A stretch of DNA of 64,000 nt from Vulcanimicrobiia bacterium (GTDB taxonomy: Bacteria; Vulcanimicrobiota; Vulcanimicrobiia; Vulcanimicrobiales; Vulcanimicrobiaceae), in contig JAICWY010000004.1 in NCBI GenBank assembly GCA_025934645.1, forward strand, positions 21,594-85,593. Direction: 5' to 3'. The position numbers and the translations under genes were made by a program. Below, in pieces: positions 8,781-15,922 of the stretch. Below the pieces are notes generated by a model. That model saw only the letters and a program-made list of their open reading frames with translations. It made no database searches and was not told the origin of the DNA. How positions within the stretch are numbered: the first letter of the stretch is position 1; each line of letters starts with the position of its first letter.

Positions 8781-8840
8781 CTGTTTGTGGATGTTAGATT
8801 TGGTGAGGGAGGCTGTGGAAACCTTGGTGTACTAGCCCTC

Positions 8841-10085
8841 GTGCCCCCGGCAAGTCAGTTTGCGATCTGGGCGATCGGCGCAGCGACGATCGCCGCTATC
8901 CTCGTGCGTCCGCGCGGTTTGCCGGAATGGTGCTCCGCAGCGATTGGTGCTGCGTTGCTCGTCGTCGCGCGCTTAGTGCCGCTTAGCGCGGCAGGCGCGG
9001 CGGCTTGGGACGGCCTGGACGTGTACCTGTTTTTGGCCGGCATGCTGGCGCTCTCGGAGCTGGCGCGTTTCGAGGGCGTATTCGACTGGCTCGCCGGCCG
9101 GATCGTGCCCGCGGCTCGAGGCTCGACGGGGCTGCTGTTTGCCGGCGTCTATGCGTCCGGCATCGCCGTTACGGCGCTGCTCTCGAACGACGGTACAATC
9201 TTGCTGCTCACGCCGGCCGTGCTCGCCGCCGTGCAGCGCACGAAGATCGCGCCGCTGCCGTTCCTGGTGGCCTGCGCACTGGTAGCCAACGCCGCGAGCT
9301 ACGTCCTACCAATCGCCAATCCGGCGAATTTGGTGCTCTTCCGGGTCCTGCCCACGCTCGGCCCCTGGTTCGTGGCCTTCGGACTCTCCGCCCTGGCCGC
9401 GATCGCGGTAACGTACGTGCTGCTCTTCGGACTCTTCCGGCGCGACCTTCGGCGCCCGCACGAAGCGGGAAATCCCCCACTGCCGCTTTCTGGCCGAGGG
9501 CGCTTAGCCGGGTTACTGGTTGCGATTTCCGCCGCACTTCTCGTAACCGCCGCGGCGTTCGGCTGGCCCGTCGGGCGGACGGCCTTTCTCACCGGCGGCG
9601 TCTCGCTGCTCTTGATGGCGCTTGCCGATTGGGACTGCGCGCGCGCCGTGTTGCGCGAAGGCCCGTGGAGCATCATTCCGCTAGTGGCCGCGCTGTTCGT
9701 CATTGTGGCCGCGCTGGACCGCAGCGGCATCCTCAATCTCGCGCGCGACTTCTTCCGCTATGCCTCGCAGTTGGCATCGATGCCCGGCAAGCTCCTGGCC
9801 GGCGGCGCGGTCGCGCTCGCGGATAATCTTTTGAATAACTTGCCCGTCGGCGTTATTGCGCGCTACTCGATCGCTGCCCCAAACGTCGCGCCGCACGTAG
9901 CGCACGCAGCCTTGGTTGCCGTCGATCTCGGCCCAAATTTCTCCGTCACCGGCTCGCTTGCGACGCTGTTATGGCTCCTGACAATCAGGCGAGCGGGTGT
10001 CGAGATAACGCCGCTTCGGTTCTTCTGCATCGGCGCCGTCGTGACGGTTCCGGCGCTGATCGCGGCGCTGCTGTTCGTTTCCTAG
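8841..10085 (+). CDS. ArsB/NhaD superfamily transporter (SLC13-like permease)
   Basis: 414 residues with about 10-11 hydrophobic membrane spans through the whole length. The motifs LLSNDGTILLLTPAVLAA, VANAASYVLPIANPANLVLF and GAVALADNLLNNLPVGVIA are characteristic of the ion-transporter superfamily that includes the arsenite pump ArsB and the NhaD Na+/H+ antiporters. No ArsR regulator or arsenate reductase is adjacent, so the substrate (arsenite, anion or sodium) is open. GTG 8841 was chosen because the first membrane helix follows within a few residues. The frame stays open upstream to 8661 across the inverted repeat, and no clear ribosome-binding site decides the start. Confidence 0.82.
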   Translation: MPPASQFAIWAIGAATIAAILVRPRGLPEWCSAAIGAALLVVARLVPLSAAGAAAWDGLDVYLFLAGMLALSELARFEGVFDWLAGRIVPAARGSTGLLFAGVYASGIAVTALLSNDGTILLLTPAVLAAVQRTKIAPLPFLVACALVANAASYVLPIANPANLVLFRVLPTLGPWFVAFGLSALAAIAVTYVLLFGLFRRDLRRPHEAGNPPLPLSGRGRLAGLLVAISAALLVTAAAFGWPVGRTAFLTGGVSLLLMALADWDCARAVLREGPWSIIPLVAALFVIVAALDRSGILNLARDFFRYASQLASMPGKLLAGGAVALADNLLNNLPVGVIARYSIAAPNVAPHVAHAALVAVDLGPNFSVTGSLATLLWLLTIRRAGVEITPLRFFCIGAVVTVPALIAALLFVS

Positions 10086-10166
10086 AGAGCCCAATGCACT
10101 AGGCGTTATTCTCCTCACGGCGTGGACTGCGAAAGCCGTATACTGATGGACGCAGCACACCGCTGC

Positions 10167-10274
10167 AATTCCGGCCGGCGCGCGTCCGAAATTACCCCTA
10201 GTTTCGAACGCGCGCCGCGGAATGCGAAGGTTCCGGGAAGAGCTGAATTTCTTAAGATTTGCGGAGCGCAAATC
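10167..10274 (+). other. Two strong hairpins in a 284-nt intergenic leader
   Basis: Between the transporter stop (10085) and the regulator start (10370) no gene is seen. Two stem-loops stand out. The first pairs GGCGCGCGTCCGAAA (10177-10191) with TTTCGAACGCGCGCC (10202-10216), 14 of 15 positions, and extends outward through ATTCCG/CGGAAT. The second pairs GATTTGCG (10256-10263) with CGCAAATC (10267-10274) across a 3-nt loop. Neither is followed by a T-run. They could form a structured 5' leader of the downstream regulator or a factor-assisted 3' end of the transporter transcript. Confidence 0.55.
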
Positions 10275-10369
10275 GTACAGTTTCGCATTGTCTCGCACCC
10301 CGCCGCCTGTGGATACTGAGTGTGCGCCTCTCTTACCAGACGGCGCGATACTTCGATAGGGGCTGCTAC

Positions 10370-11002
10370 ATGGCGATATCCATTGACACTTTACGGTTGT
10401 ACATCGTCGAGCATCATCTTCTGTTTGCAAAAGCGATCGCACAGGCGCTTTCCGCATCCCCAGGGATCGCCGTCGCGGGCTGCGCCACGCTGTACGAGGA
10501 AGACGCGCTCGCGGCCGCCGCGCCCGATGTGATTCTCATCGACGTAGACGTCGACGATTGCGAGGCGCTTTTGCAGAGCGTGCGCGCAGTACAGCCGGAC
10601 GCGAAGATCTGCGTCCTTTCGATGCAGGCACGGCCGGAATTGATGAACCGCTTCCTGTTATCCGGAGCGGACGGGTACATCTTAAAAGATTGCTCGCCTT
10701 CGGAATTGCTCTCCGCGATCCGCACGATCGCGGCGGGATCGACATACGTAGACCCGCGCGTAGCCGGCATGCTTCTCCGCCGGCGCCTACCGGCGCAATT
10801 GCCGTATGCAAATCAGCTTTCACCGCGCGAAACCGACATCATTCGCTTGATCGCGCAGGGACTTTCCAACCGCGATATCGGCCAACGCTTGGTTCTTTCC
10901 GAGAAAACCGTCAAGAACCACGTAAGCCGCATTTTCTCGAAACTGCATTTCACCGCGCGCTCGCAAGCTGCGGTGCACGCGATACGGAACGGGCTGGCCT
11001 AG
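10370..11002 (+). CDS. NarL/FixJ family response regulator
   Basis: 210 residues from ATG 10370. A receiver domain (about 8-125) has the phosphoacceptor Asp58 in VILIDVDVDD, Ser84 at the switch position and Lys106 in YILKD. A LuxR-type helix-turn-helix (about 148-205, LSPRETDIIRLIAQGLSNRDIGQRL...SEKTVKNHVSRIFSKL) binds DNA. The acidic pair that normally holds Mg2+ (DD in VDDH) reads Glu14-His15, so phosphorylation may be weakened. No histidine kinase lies next to it. A purine-rich AGGGG stretch precedes the start. It is followed by a strong terminator hairpin. Confidence 0.88.
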   Translation: MAISIDTLRLYIVEHHLLFAKAIAQALSASPGIAVAGCATLYEEDALAAAAPDVILIDVDVDDCEALLQSVRAVQPDAKICVLSMQARPELMNRFLLSGADGYILKDCSPSELLSAIRTIAAGSTYVDPRVAGMLLRRRLPAQLPYANQLSPRETDIIRLIAQGLSNRDIGQRLVLSEKTVKNHVSRIFSKLHFTARSQAAVHAIRNGLA

Positions 11003-11123
11003 TCACCGGACGAGCGGGGGCGTGCAACGTGTGTCTGCGCGCTCCGTGGGCATAAATGCTCTACGGACAGAACGCGCACACATGGAAGGGCGCACTCCCG
11101 AATCCTTGGACAGCGAGCAAGAC

Positions 11124-11152
11124 GAAAGACCGGCCGTAACGGCCGGTCTTTC
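11124..11152. terminator. Bidirectional terminator hairpin
   Basis: The arms GAAAGACCGGCCGT and ACGGCCGGTCTTTC are exact reverse complements around one base, followed on the plus strand by ATTTTAT. It lies between the NarL-type regulator (plus) and a minus-strand gene ending at 11162, so it can serve both converging transcripts. Confidence 0.85.
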
Positions 11153-11161
11153 ATTTTATGC

Positions 11162-11614
11162 TTAAAGCACGTATGAAATGTTGACGGGCACGCCGGCGTC
11201 TTCCGCGCGCTGCAGAACGTGGAACACCTCGTCGAGTTCGCTTTCGATGGCGACGATTTCGCGGGCGCTCACGCCCACGGGCGAAGCATTTTCCCACAAT
11301 ATGCGGCGCGCCGTTTCGAAAGCCGCGCGCACGCGCTGCGGCGTCGATTCGAGCACGGGCCAATCGTCGAGCGACGCAGGCGGAATGATGCGCCAGCCGC
11401 GGCCCCAGGCCGGATCCTCGTCGTCAAAAAATGCATGCGGAATAGCGGCCAGCATTTCAAGCGCTTCACGATCGTCGGCTTGCACCGGCAGACCGGCTTC
11501 GGCGAGGCGCACGATAAACCGGAAGAACGACGCGTTGCCGACCGTATACGCGCCGGCCGGCGAGGCGACGCTGATGTGCACCATCGGGGAGGAGTCCCCA
11601 CGCATGAAATTCAT
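11162..11614 (-). CDS. Conserved-looking hypothetical protein
   Basis: 150 residues with no signal peptide or membrane segment. The protein is moderately acidic, with a helical C-terminal half (REIVAIESELDEVFHVLQRAEDAGVPVNISYVL). Composition and codon use fit the neighbours, and the terminator lies just beyond its stop. I do not recognise a family. The gene is flanked by the NarL regulator (convergent) and glcF (divergent). ATG 11614 is used; ATG 11605 and ATG 11584 in frame are alternatives, and the alignment of any homologues would decide. Confidence 0.55.
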   Translation of the reverse strand: MNFMRGDSSPMVHISVASPAGAYTVGNASFFRFIVRLAEAGLPVQADDREALEMLAAIPHAFFDDEDPAWGRGWRIIPPASLDDWPVLESTPQRVRAAFETARRILWENASPVGVSAREIVAIESELDEVFHVLQRAEDAGVPVNISYVL

Positions 11615-11695
11615 TCGACGCTTCCACTCTTCTCAAAGCGGCCGCGGTTCACCCGCAAAATGCGAAGCGCGCACGCGTGTCGAACGACTGTTTGC

Positions 11696-13009
11696 ATGTT
11701 CGAGGCCTCAGTTTATAACAAATGCGTGCGTTGCGGCCTCTGCTTGCCCACTTGCCCGACCTACCTGGAAACGATGACCGAGACGTCCGGACCGCGCGGA
11801 CGCATCAGCCTCATCAAGGCGGTGGCGGAAGAGCGCCTGGATCTACTCTCGCCCGGGTTTGTGCATCAAATGTCCGAGTGTCTCGATTGCCGCGCGTGCG
11901 CTGCGGTGTGTCCGAGCGGGGTGAAATACGGCGAGCTCGTCGAGGAAGCGCGCGCGCAGATCGAAACGGCGCGGGAGCCGCAGCGCAGCCCGCTCGCACG
12001 TTTCTCACGGTGGTTCGTACTTCGCGTCCTATTCGGCAATCTGGGTCTCATGCGCGGCGCCGCGAGCTTCATGCGCCTCTACCAGCGCAGCGGACTGCAG
12101 CGCGCGGTGCGCGCGTCCGGGGTCTTGCGTATGTTGAATCTCGAGCATGCCGAGTCACTCGCGCCGCGCATCTCGCAACGGTTTTTTGTGCCGCTCGATC
12201 AGCGCCTCGAAACCCCGGACGCGACGCATACCGTCCTGCTCCACGCGGGTTGCGTTATGCATGTGGCGTTCGCGCACGTCAACGAAGCCACCGTGCGCGT
12301 TTTGCAAAAAAACGGCTGTACGGTTCTTCTTCCATCGGCGCAAGGCTGCTGCGGCGCGATCGCCGTGCACGCGGGCGATATGGAGTTCGGCCGGGAGCTC
12401 GCAAAGCGCAATATCGCAGCATTCGAAGATTCGGGCGCGGATTTCTATTTGATCAACGCGGCGGGATGCGGCGCGGCACTCAAAGAGTACGGGCATTTGC
12501 TCAAAGACGATCCCGCGTGGAGCGATCGCGCTTCCGCCTTTTCGGCGCGCGTGCGCGACGTGCTCGAATTCTTGGATGACATTGGATTGAACCGCGCGAT
12601 CGGCGCGGTAGACGCGACCGTAACCTATCAGGATCCGTGTCATCTCGCGCACGCGCAGCGCATCACCGAAGCGCCCCGCCGCCTGCTGCGCAGCATCCCC
12701 GGCCTAACCTTGCGCGAAATGGACGAGAGCTCCGTCTGCTGCGGCAGTGCCGGAATTTACAATCTCACGCAGCCGGAGATGTCACGCCGGCTCGGGACGC
12801 GCAAAGCGGAAAATGCCGCAGCAACGCAAGCAGAGATCGTCGCGACGGCCAATCCCGGCTGCGCGATGCAGGTCGCTGCTTACCTAAAGGAACGCGAAAG
12901 CCCGATGCGCGTCATGCACGTCATCGAGCTTATAGACGAGGCGTACGAAAATTACAGCGAGGCGATGAGCCGGTCGCGATCGCTCAGCGCCGCGTCCAGC
13001 GTACTATAA
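11696..13009 (+). CDS. glcF: Glycolate oxidase iron-sulfur subunit (GlcF-like)
   Basis: 437 residues. Two ferredoxin-type 4Fe-4S clusters are marked by Cys10/13/16/20 (CVRCGLCLPTCP) and Cys62/65/68/72 (CLDCRACAAVCP). Two cysteine-rich CCG domains follow, with GCCGAIAVHAGD and VCCGSAGIYNL motifs, as in GlcF and LutA-like proteins. These subunits pass electrons from a flavin 2-hydroxyacid dehydrogenase to the quinone pool. The partner flavoproteins GlcD and GlcE are not in this window, so GlcF is physically isolated. Its 3' end overlaps the convergent STAS gene by 58 nt. Confidence 0.88.
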   Translation: MFEASVYNKCVRCGLCLPTCPTYLETMTETSGPRGRISLIKAVAEERLDLLSPGFVHQMSECLDCRACAAVCPSGVKYGELVEEARAQIETAREPQRSPLARFSRWFVLRVLFGNLGLMRGAASFMRLYQRSGLQRAVRASGVLRMLNLEHAESLAPRISQRFFVPLDQRLETPDATHTVLLHAGCVMHVAFAHVNEATVRVLQKNGCTVLLPSAQGCCGAIAVHAGDMEFGRELAKRNIAAFEDSGADFYLINAAGCGAALKEYGHLLKDDPAWSDRASAFSARVRDVLEFLDDIGLNRAIGAVDATVTYQDPCHLAHAQRITEAPRRLLRSIPGLTLREMDESSVCCGSAGIYNLTQPEMSRRLGTRKAENAAATQAEIVATANPGCAMQVAAYLKERESPMRVMHVIELIDEAYENYSEAMSRSRSLSAASSVL

Positions 13010-13326
13010 ACCGCGAAGATTCGCATGAGTCCCGTGATCGTCAAGAGGCGCTGAATGGCGCCTTCGTTTACGATCAGCCGCACGCGGCCGCCGTTTTCCA
13101 AAGCGCGGCGATGCGCGCCAATCAGCGCGCCAAGGCCCGTTGAATCGAGAAATTCGAGCTGCGAGAGATCCACGATGATCTCGTGTTTTCCTTCGTTCGC
13201 CGCTTCGATCAGCGCCGCGCGAAGCGAGGGCGCCGTCGCGAGATCCAGACTTCCGCGCAAGCGATAGACGATTGCGTCTCCATCGTGCTCGGATTTAATG
13301 TCTACTGTCAAAGCATCGTGCGACAT
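12952..13326 (-). CDS. STAS-domain anti-sigma factor antagonist
   Basis: 124 residues from ATG 13326. A single STAS domain (about 8-115) resembles SpoIIAA/RsbV, with the phosphorylation-loop motif FLDSTGLGALIG giving Asp61-Ser62. Proteins of this kind release sigma factors or other partners by binding an HPK-like kinase (RsbW/SpoIIAB type) when the serine is unphosphorylated. No such kinase is adjacent. It starts 10 nt after the stop of the DUF1835 gene on the same strand, so they probably form an operon. The 3' end overlaps glcF. Confidence 0.88.
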   Translation of the reverse strand: MSHDALTVDIKSEHDGDAIVYRLRGSLDLATAPSLRAALIEAANEGKHEIIVDLSQLEFLDSTGLGALIGAHRRALENGGRVRLIVNEGAIQRLLTITGLMRIFAVYSTLDAALSDRDRLIASL

Positions 13327-13336
13327 GCGCGGGGAA

Positions 13337-14299
13337 TTAGCGTTCCGCTCCGGCCCCACCTTGTGCTTTTGTCGCAAATGCTCGCGTCTGCTCGTCCCAT
13401 CGCCACTCCTGCTGCGAGGTGATATGCACGCCGCCCACCCAGCGATCCGGCGGCGCGTGCTCCAGCCAATCGGCATCGCCTGCGAGGACGCGGCGTCCCA
13501 GGACCGTTAATTCGTACCCTTGGTCGAGCGCAGAGAGAAGCGGCGCCGGTTCCGCGCTCAGATCGTCGACGATCGCCGCGCAGGGCGCATCGCCCAGAAA
13601 CGAGGCTTCTTCTCGCGCTTGCGACTTGCGGAACAGATCTTCTTTGCGTCGCGCGCCTTGCGCGCACGCTTCCACGATCTGTTTTTCGGTTCGTGAGAGT
13701 CCGCTATCCGCTGCCGGATACTCCTCGCACAACCGCTGCAGCGCATCGCGCATGAACGGCAATCCGGTATACTGTTCGCGCGCCGCTTGCGCGAGCGCAT
13801 CGGGCGAATGCGCGACAAACGCATCCCAAGCTTGTTTCGCCCCGCGCGCGCAGGCCGCAGTGACGAACTTGCGCTTGGGATACAACGCCATCAGTTCATC
13901 GGGACTCAACATTCCGAGATACTGATCCGACTGCACGATCTGCACGCTGCCGGGGCCCAATTCCATCTCGTCGAACGCCGCTAAAATCTGCAGCACTTGC
14001 AACTGATCGTACAGATCGTGTTCGAACCACAGCACGATCTCTTCAAACTCCCGCGCCCGCCGGACAAGCGCGTCGCGCTTCTCAAAATCCCGATTGATTT
14101 TGATGGGGTTGCCGTAGCCGCGGGCGGCCAAATACGCCGCCCTCACTCTACTCGTTTCTTCAAGACTCCCCGCCGGCACCGGCCCTTCGTGCAGCACATC
14201 TTTCCACGCGACATGCGTCCCCGCAAGCCCGCCCTTACGCCACGAATAGAGCACCGAATCCCCATTGGTAACATGCAACACATTAGCACTCACGCTCAT
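13337..14299 (-). CDS. DUF1835-domain protein
   Basis: 320 residues, probably cytoplasmic. The N-terminal stretch (about 5-165) has the features I associate with DUF1835: LHVTNGDSVLYSW, a VLHEGPVP segment and a WFEHDLYDQLQVLQIL segment. The C-terminal part is helical, with a winged-helix-like region (SRTEKQIVEACAQGARRKEDLF) around 205-240. The family is common in bacteria and has no assigned activity. The gene lies directly downstream of tRNA-Gln on the same strand and upstream of the STAS gene, so it may be coupled to stress signalling, which is speculative. Confidence 0.75.
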   Translation of the reverse strand: MSVSANVLHVTNGDSVLYSWRKGGLAGTHVAWKDVLHEGPVPAGSLEETSRVRAAYLAARGYGNPIKINRDFEKRDALVRRAREFEEIVLWFEHDLYDQLQVLQILAAFDEMELGPGSVQIVQSDQYLGMLSPDELMALYPKRKFVTAACARGAKQAWDAFVAHSPDALAQAAREQYTGLPFMRDALQRLCEEYPAADSGLSRTEKQIVEACAQGARRKEDLFRKSQAREEASFLGDAPCAAIVDDLSAEPAPLLSALDQGYELTVLGRRVLAGDADWLEHAPPDRWVGGVHITSQQEWRWDEQTRAFATKAQGGAGAER

Positions 14300-14341
14300 A
14301 GCTTATCTCTATTCGGGTCAAATCTCTGCCATCACGAGCGC

Positions 14342-14372
14342 AAACGGCCCGCGCGAATCGCGCAGGCCGTTT
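14342..14372 (-). terminator. GC-rich hairpin after tRNA-Gln
   Basis: AAACGGCC.GCGCGA (14342-14355) pairs with TCGCGC.GGCCGTTT (14359-14372), with one internal mismatch. It begins 3 nt beyond the encoded CCA end of tRNA-Gln on the minus strand and lies before the DUF1835 start. No T-run follows in the minus direction, so termination would be weak or factor-dependent; it may instead block 3' exonucleases. Confidence 0.5.
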
Positions 14373-14375
14373 CGA

Positions 14376-14450
14376 TGGCTGGGGTGGCTGGATTCGAACC
14401 AACGCATGGCGGAGTCAAAGTCCGCTGCCTTACCGCTTGGCTACACCCCA
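14376..14450 (-). tRNA. tRNA-Gln (anticodon UUG)
   Basis: Read on the minus strand, the 75-nt sequence begins TGGGGTGTAGCCAAGC and folds as a standard cloverleaf. The acceptor arms are TGGGGTG and CACCCCA, the D-arm carries GCC/GGC, and the anticodon stem GCGGA/TCCGC encloses the loop CTTTGAC. The anticodon is TTG, for glutamine. The T-arm contains GGTTCGAATCC, then comes discriminator G, and the 3' CCA is encoded (14376-14378). All features expected of a functional gene are present. Confidence 0.95.
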
Positions 14451-14537
14451 CTGTTCTTCGTCGCGGACTTTTCCACGTCAAAGGCCCGCGCTACCGCACA
14501 TCCTGTGCGCGCGGGCATGCTCCCGTCCTGGTCGCTA

Positions 14538-14567
14538 TCCGCTGCCTTACCGCTTGGCTACACCCCA
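14538..14567 (-). pseudogene. Orphan duplicate of the tRNA-Gln 5' half
   Basis: These 30 nt are identical to 14421-14450, the first 30 nt of the tRNA-Gln gene: acceptor 5' strand, whole D-arm and 5' strand of the anticodon stem. Identity stops exactly where the anticodon loop begins. The following sequence cannot complete a tRNA: no T-arm or matching acceptor strand is seen. The copy lies 87 nt upstream of the intact tRNA in the same orientation, so it is a direct repeat rather than part of a tandem tRNA pair. Confidence 0.85.
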
Positions 14568-14598
14568 TCGTTGCGTTGCCGCAGGCGGCGAACGATGA

Positions 14599-14988
14599 TT
14601 AGTGCTTGGCCGCAACACTCCTTGTGCGGGGCAGCCGCAGTGGTTCCAATGCGAACGTCTCGCCGCGCGCCGCACGCTTACTATAGCGCAGCGCGCGCCG
14701 CAGCCATACAACGAAAAGCGCACAATCGAGGACGAAGGCGATCGAGTAAATCGCAAGCGTCGCCGTAAGATTCGCGGCGATCAACGAAAAAATCAGCGGC
14801 CACGCGAGCGCCGCAAAACCGAGCACCGAGAACACCGCGCCGAAGCGCGCCGCCTGACGGATTTGCTGGCGGTACCAAGACGAAGCCGGCTCGCGCTCTA
14901 CGTACCGTTCGTAGAGTGCGGCCGGCCAAATGATGTATCCGAGGGCGGCGCGGCGCTGTTCGTCAGCCGCGCGGTCGTTCTGAGTAAT
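14599..14988 (-). CDS. Small membrane protein of unknown function with no standard start codon
   Basis: About 129 residues if translation begins at ATT 14988. An N-terminal hydrophilic part containing ALGYIIWPAALYERYVEREPASSWYRQQIRQAARFG is followed by two membrane segments (about 50-68 and 72-95) and a basic tail. The frame clearly looks coding, but no ATG, GTG or TTG occurs between the end of the NlpC gene and the first conserved-looking residues. Starts further upstream would overlap the hydrolase by more than 80 nt. It resembles small Tic20/DUF4870-like membrane proteins only in general plan. A sequencing error or a rare start codon is possible. Confidence 0.5.
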   Translation of the reverse strand: MTQNDRAADEQRRAALGYIIWPAALYERYVEREPASSWYRQQIRQAARFGAVFSVLGFAALAWPLIFSLIAANLTATLAIYSIAFVLDCALFVVWLRRALRYSKRAARGETFALEPLRLPRTRSVAAKH

Positions 14989-14993
14989 GGCGG

Positions 14994-15656
14994 CTAACGC
15001 GAAGCGAGGACGCGTTTCGCGCCGATGTAGCGCGCCTGCCAGTAAGAATCGGAAAGGCTGCTCACCATTACGCCGTGGGAGCTGGCATGGACGAATCTGC
15101 CCTTGCCCAAGTAGATGCCGACGTGCGACGGCCCCGGTTCGTAGGTTTGGAAGAACACCAAGTCGCCCGTCTTCATGCCGCCTTTGATGCGGCTGCCGGC
15201 GTAGTACTGCGCGTCGGCCGTGCGCGGAATGCTCACACCCAACATCGCGAAAACGTGTTGCACGTAGCCCGAGCAATCGAAGCCCGTGGTGCTGGTGCCG
15301 CCGAAGACGTACGGCGTTCCGAGGAAGCGCAGCGCGTCGCGGGTGAGGTTCTTGGCGATGGTCGTGGTGCGCGAGAGAATCCGGCTCGCGAATCTGCCCA
15401 ATCCATGCGTTTCGTGCGCGGCAACGGCCTTGTGCGGCGCGTTCTCCTCACGAATCAGTTGGGCAGTCCACTCCGCCACGTCGGGGCTCTCAACCGTCGA
15501 AGCGGCGTCGGCCCGGGTCGCAGCCGGAGCCGTCACGGTGACGGGCGTGGACTGCGCGGCGGTCTGCGGGGAATTGGCGGCAGGGTCGGCCAGCGCAAAA
15601 GCACTCGACCCCGCTAGCAAAAACGCTAACGCCCCAGTGGCTAAAAGATAACGCAA
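14994..15656 (-). CDS. Secreted NlpC/P60 cell-wall hydrolase under riboswitch control
   Basis: 220 residues from TTG 15656, which has the ribosome-binding site GAGGAG at 15662-15667, six bases upstream. That start gives a clean signal peptide (MRYLLATGALAFLLAGSSAFALA). After a low-complexity Ala/Thr/Pro region (about 25-60) comes the NlpC/P60 papain-like domain (about 100-220), with catalytic Cys128 in FDCSG, His178 in SHVGIYL and His190 in FVHASS. Such enzymes cut stem peptides of peptidoglycan in the periplasm. The leader holds a c-di-AMP aptamer, so production should respond to that nucleotide. A TTG six codons further upstream is less likely, because the Shine-Dalgarno would fall inside the coding frame. 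Confidence 0.9.
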   Translation of the reverse strand: MRYLLATGALAFLLAGSSAFALADPAANSPQTAAQSTPVTVTAPAATRADAASTVESPDVAEWTAQLIREENAPHKAVAAHETHGLGRFASRILSRTTTIAKNLTRDALRFLGTPYVFGGTSTTGFDCSGYVQHVFAMLGVSIPRTADAQYYAGSRIKGGMKTGDLVFFQTYEPGPSHVGIYLGKGRFVHASSHGVMVSSLSDSYWQARYIGAKRVLASR

Positions 15657-15676
15657 AAACTGCTCCTCTTTCAAAA

Positions 15677-15788
15677 CACTTGCGGGGTTAGTTGACGGGT
15701 TCGGACGTGAAAGATCGCCCTAGGGCCGGACCGGCCCATTCACCCCTACCGGTATATCCCCCGCTCCCGGTTTTTCCGGGACTCAGTG
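15677..15788 (-). promoter_or_regulatory. c-di-AMP riboswitch (ydaO-yuaA type)
   Basis: Read on the minus strand, the leader carries the conserved blocks of this aptamer in the right order: GGGAGCGGGGGA (about 15759-15770), GGGGTGAAT (15738-15746), AGGGCG, and CGAACCCGTCAACTAACCCC (15684-15703). The outer stem closes with CACT (15785-15788) and AGTG (15677-15680). It ends 10 nt before the Shine-Dalgarno of the NlpC/P60 gene. The family senses cyclic di-AMP and usually turns off cell-wall hydrolases and osmolyte or potassium transport genes. Just outside and inside the aptamer, AAAGATC and GATCTTT (15788-15794 and 15710-15716) could form an alternative helix. Confidence 0.9.
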
Positions 15789-15922
15789 ATCTTTGGCAGG
15801 TTAGGTAGCGCCCGGCTGATAGCCCGCGGCGCTTGCCCCCTTGGATTACTCCCCAGGCCAAATATCCCTTCCGGGATCCCGGGTCGCCCAAGACGGCGGT
15901 CTAAACCGTTATCGGCGGGCTT

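Noticed and set aside
8708..8822. dif site or replication origin at the inverted repeat
   Set aside because: The arms do not match the 11-6-11 dif layout, and the DnaA-like 9-mers each deviate by one or two bases. No dnaA or dnaN gene is present. Kept only as a low-level remark in the finding.
8841..10085. Arsenic-resistance operon
   Set aside because: The permease fold fits ArsB, but no arsR, arsC or arsA is nearby and NhaD-type antiporters share the same motifs.
14453..14481. Sigma-70 promoter TTGACG / AAGAAC before tRNA-Gln
   Set aside because: The -10 box is poor and would lie only two bases from the mature tRNA 5' end, so transcription would begin inside the tRNA.
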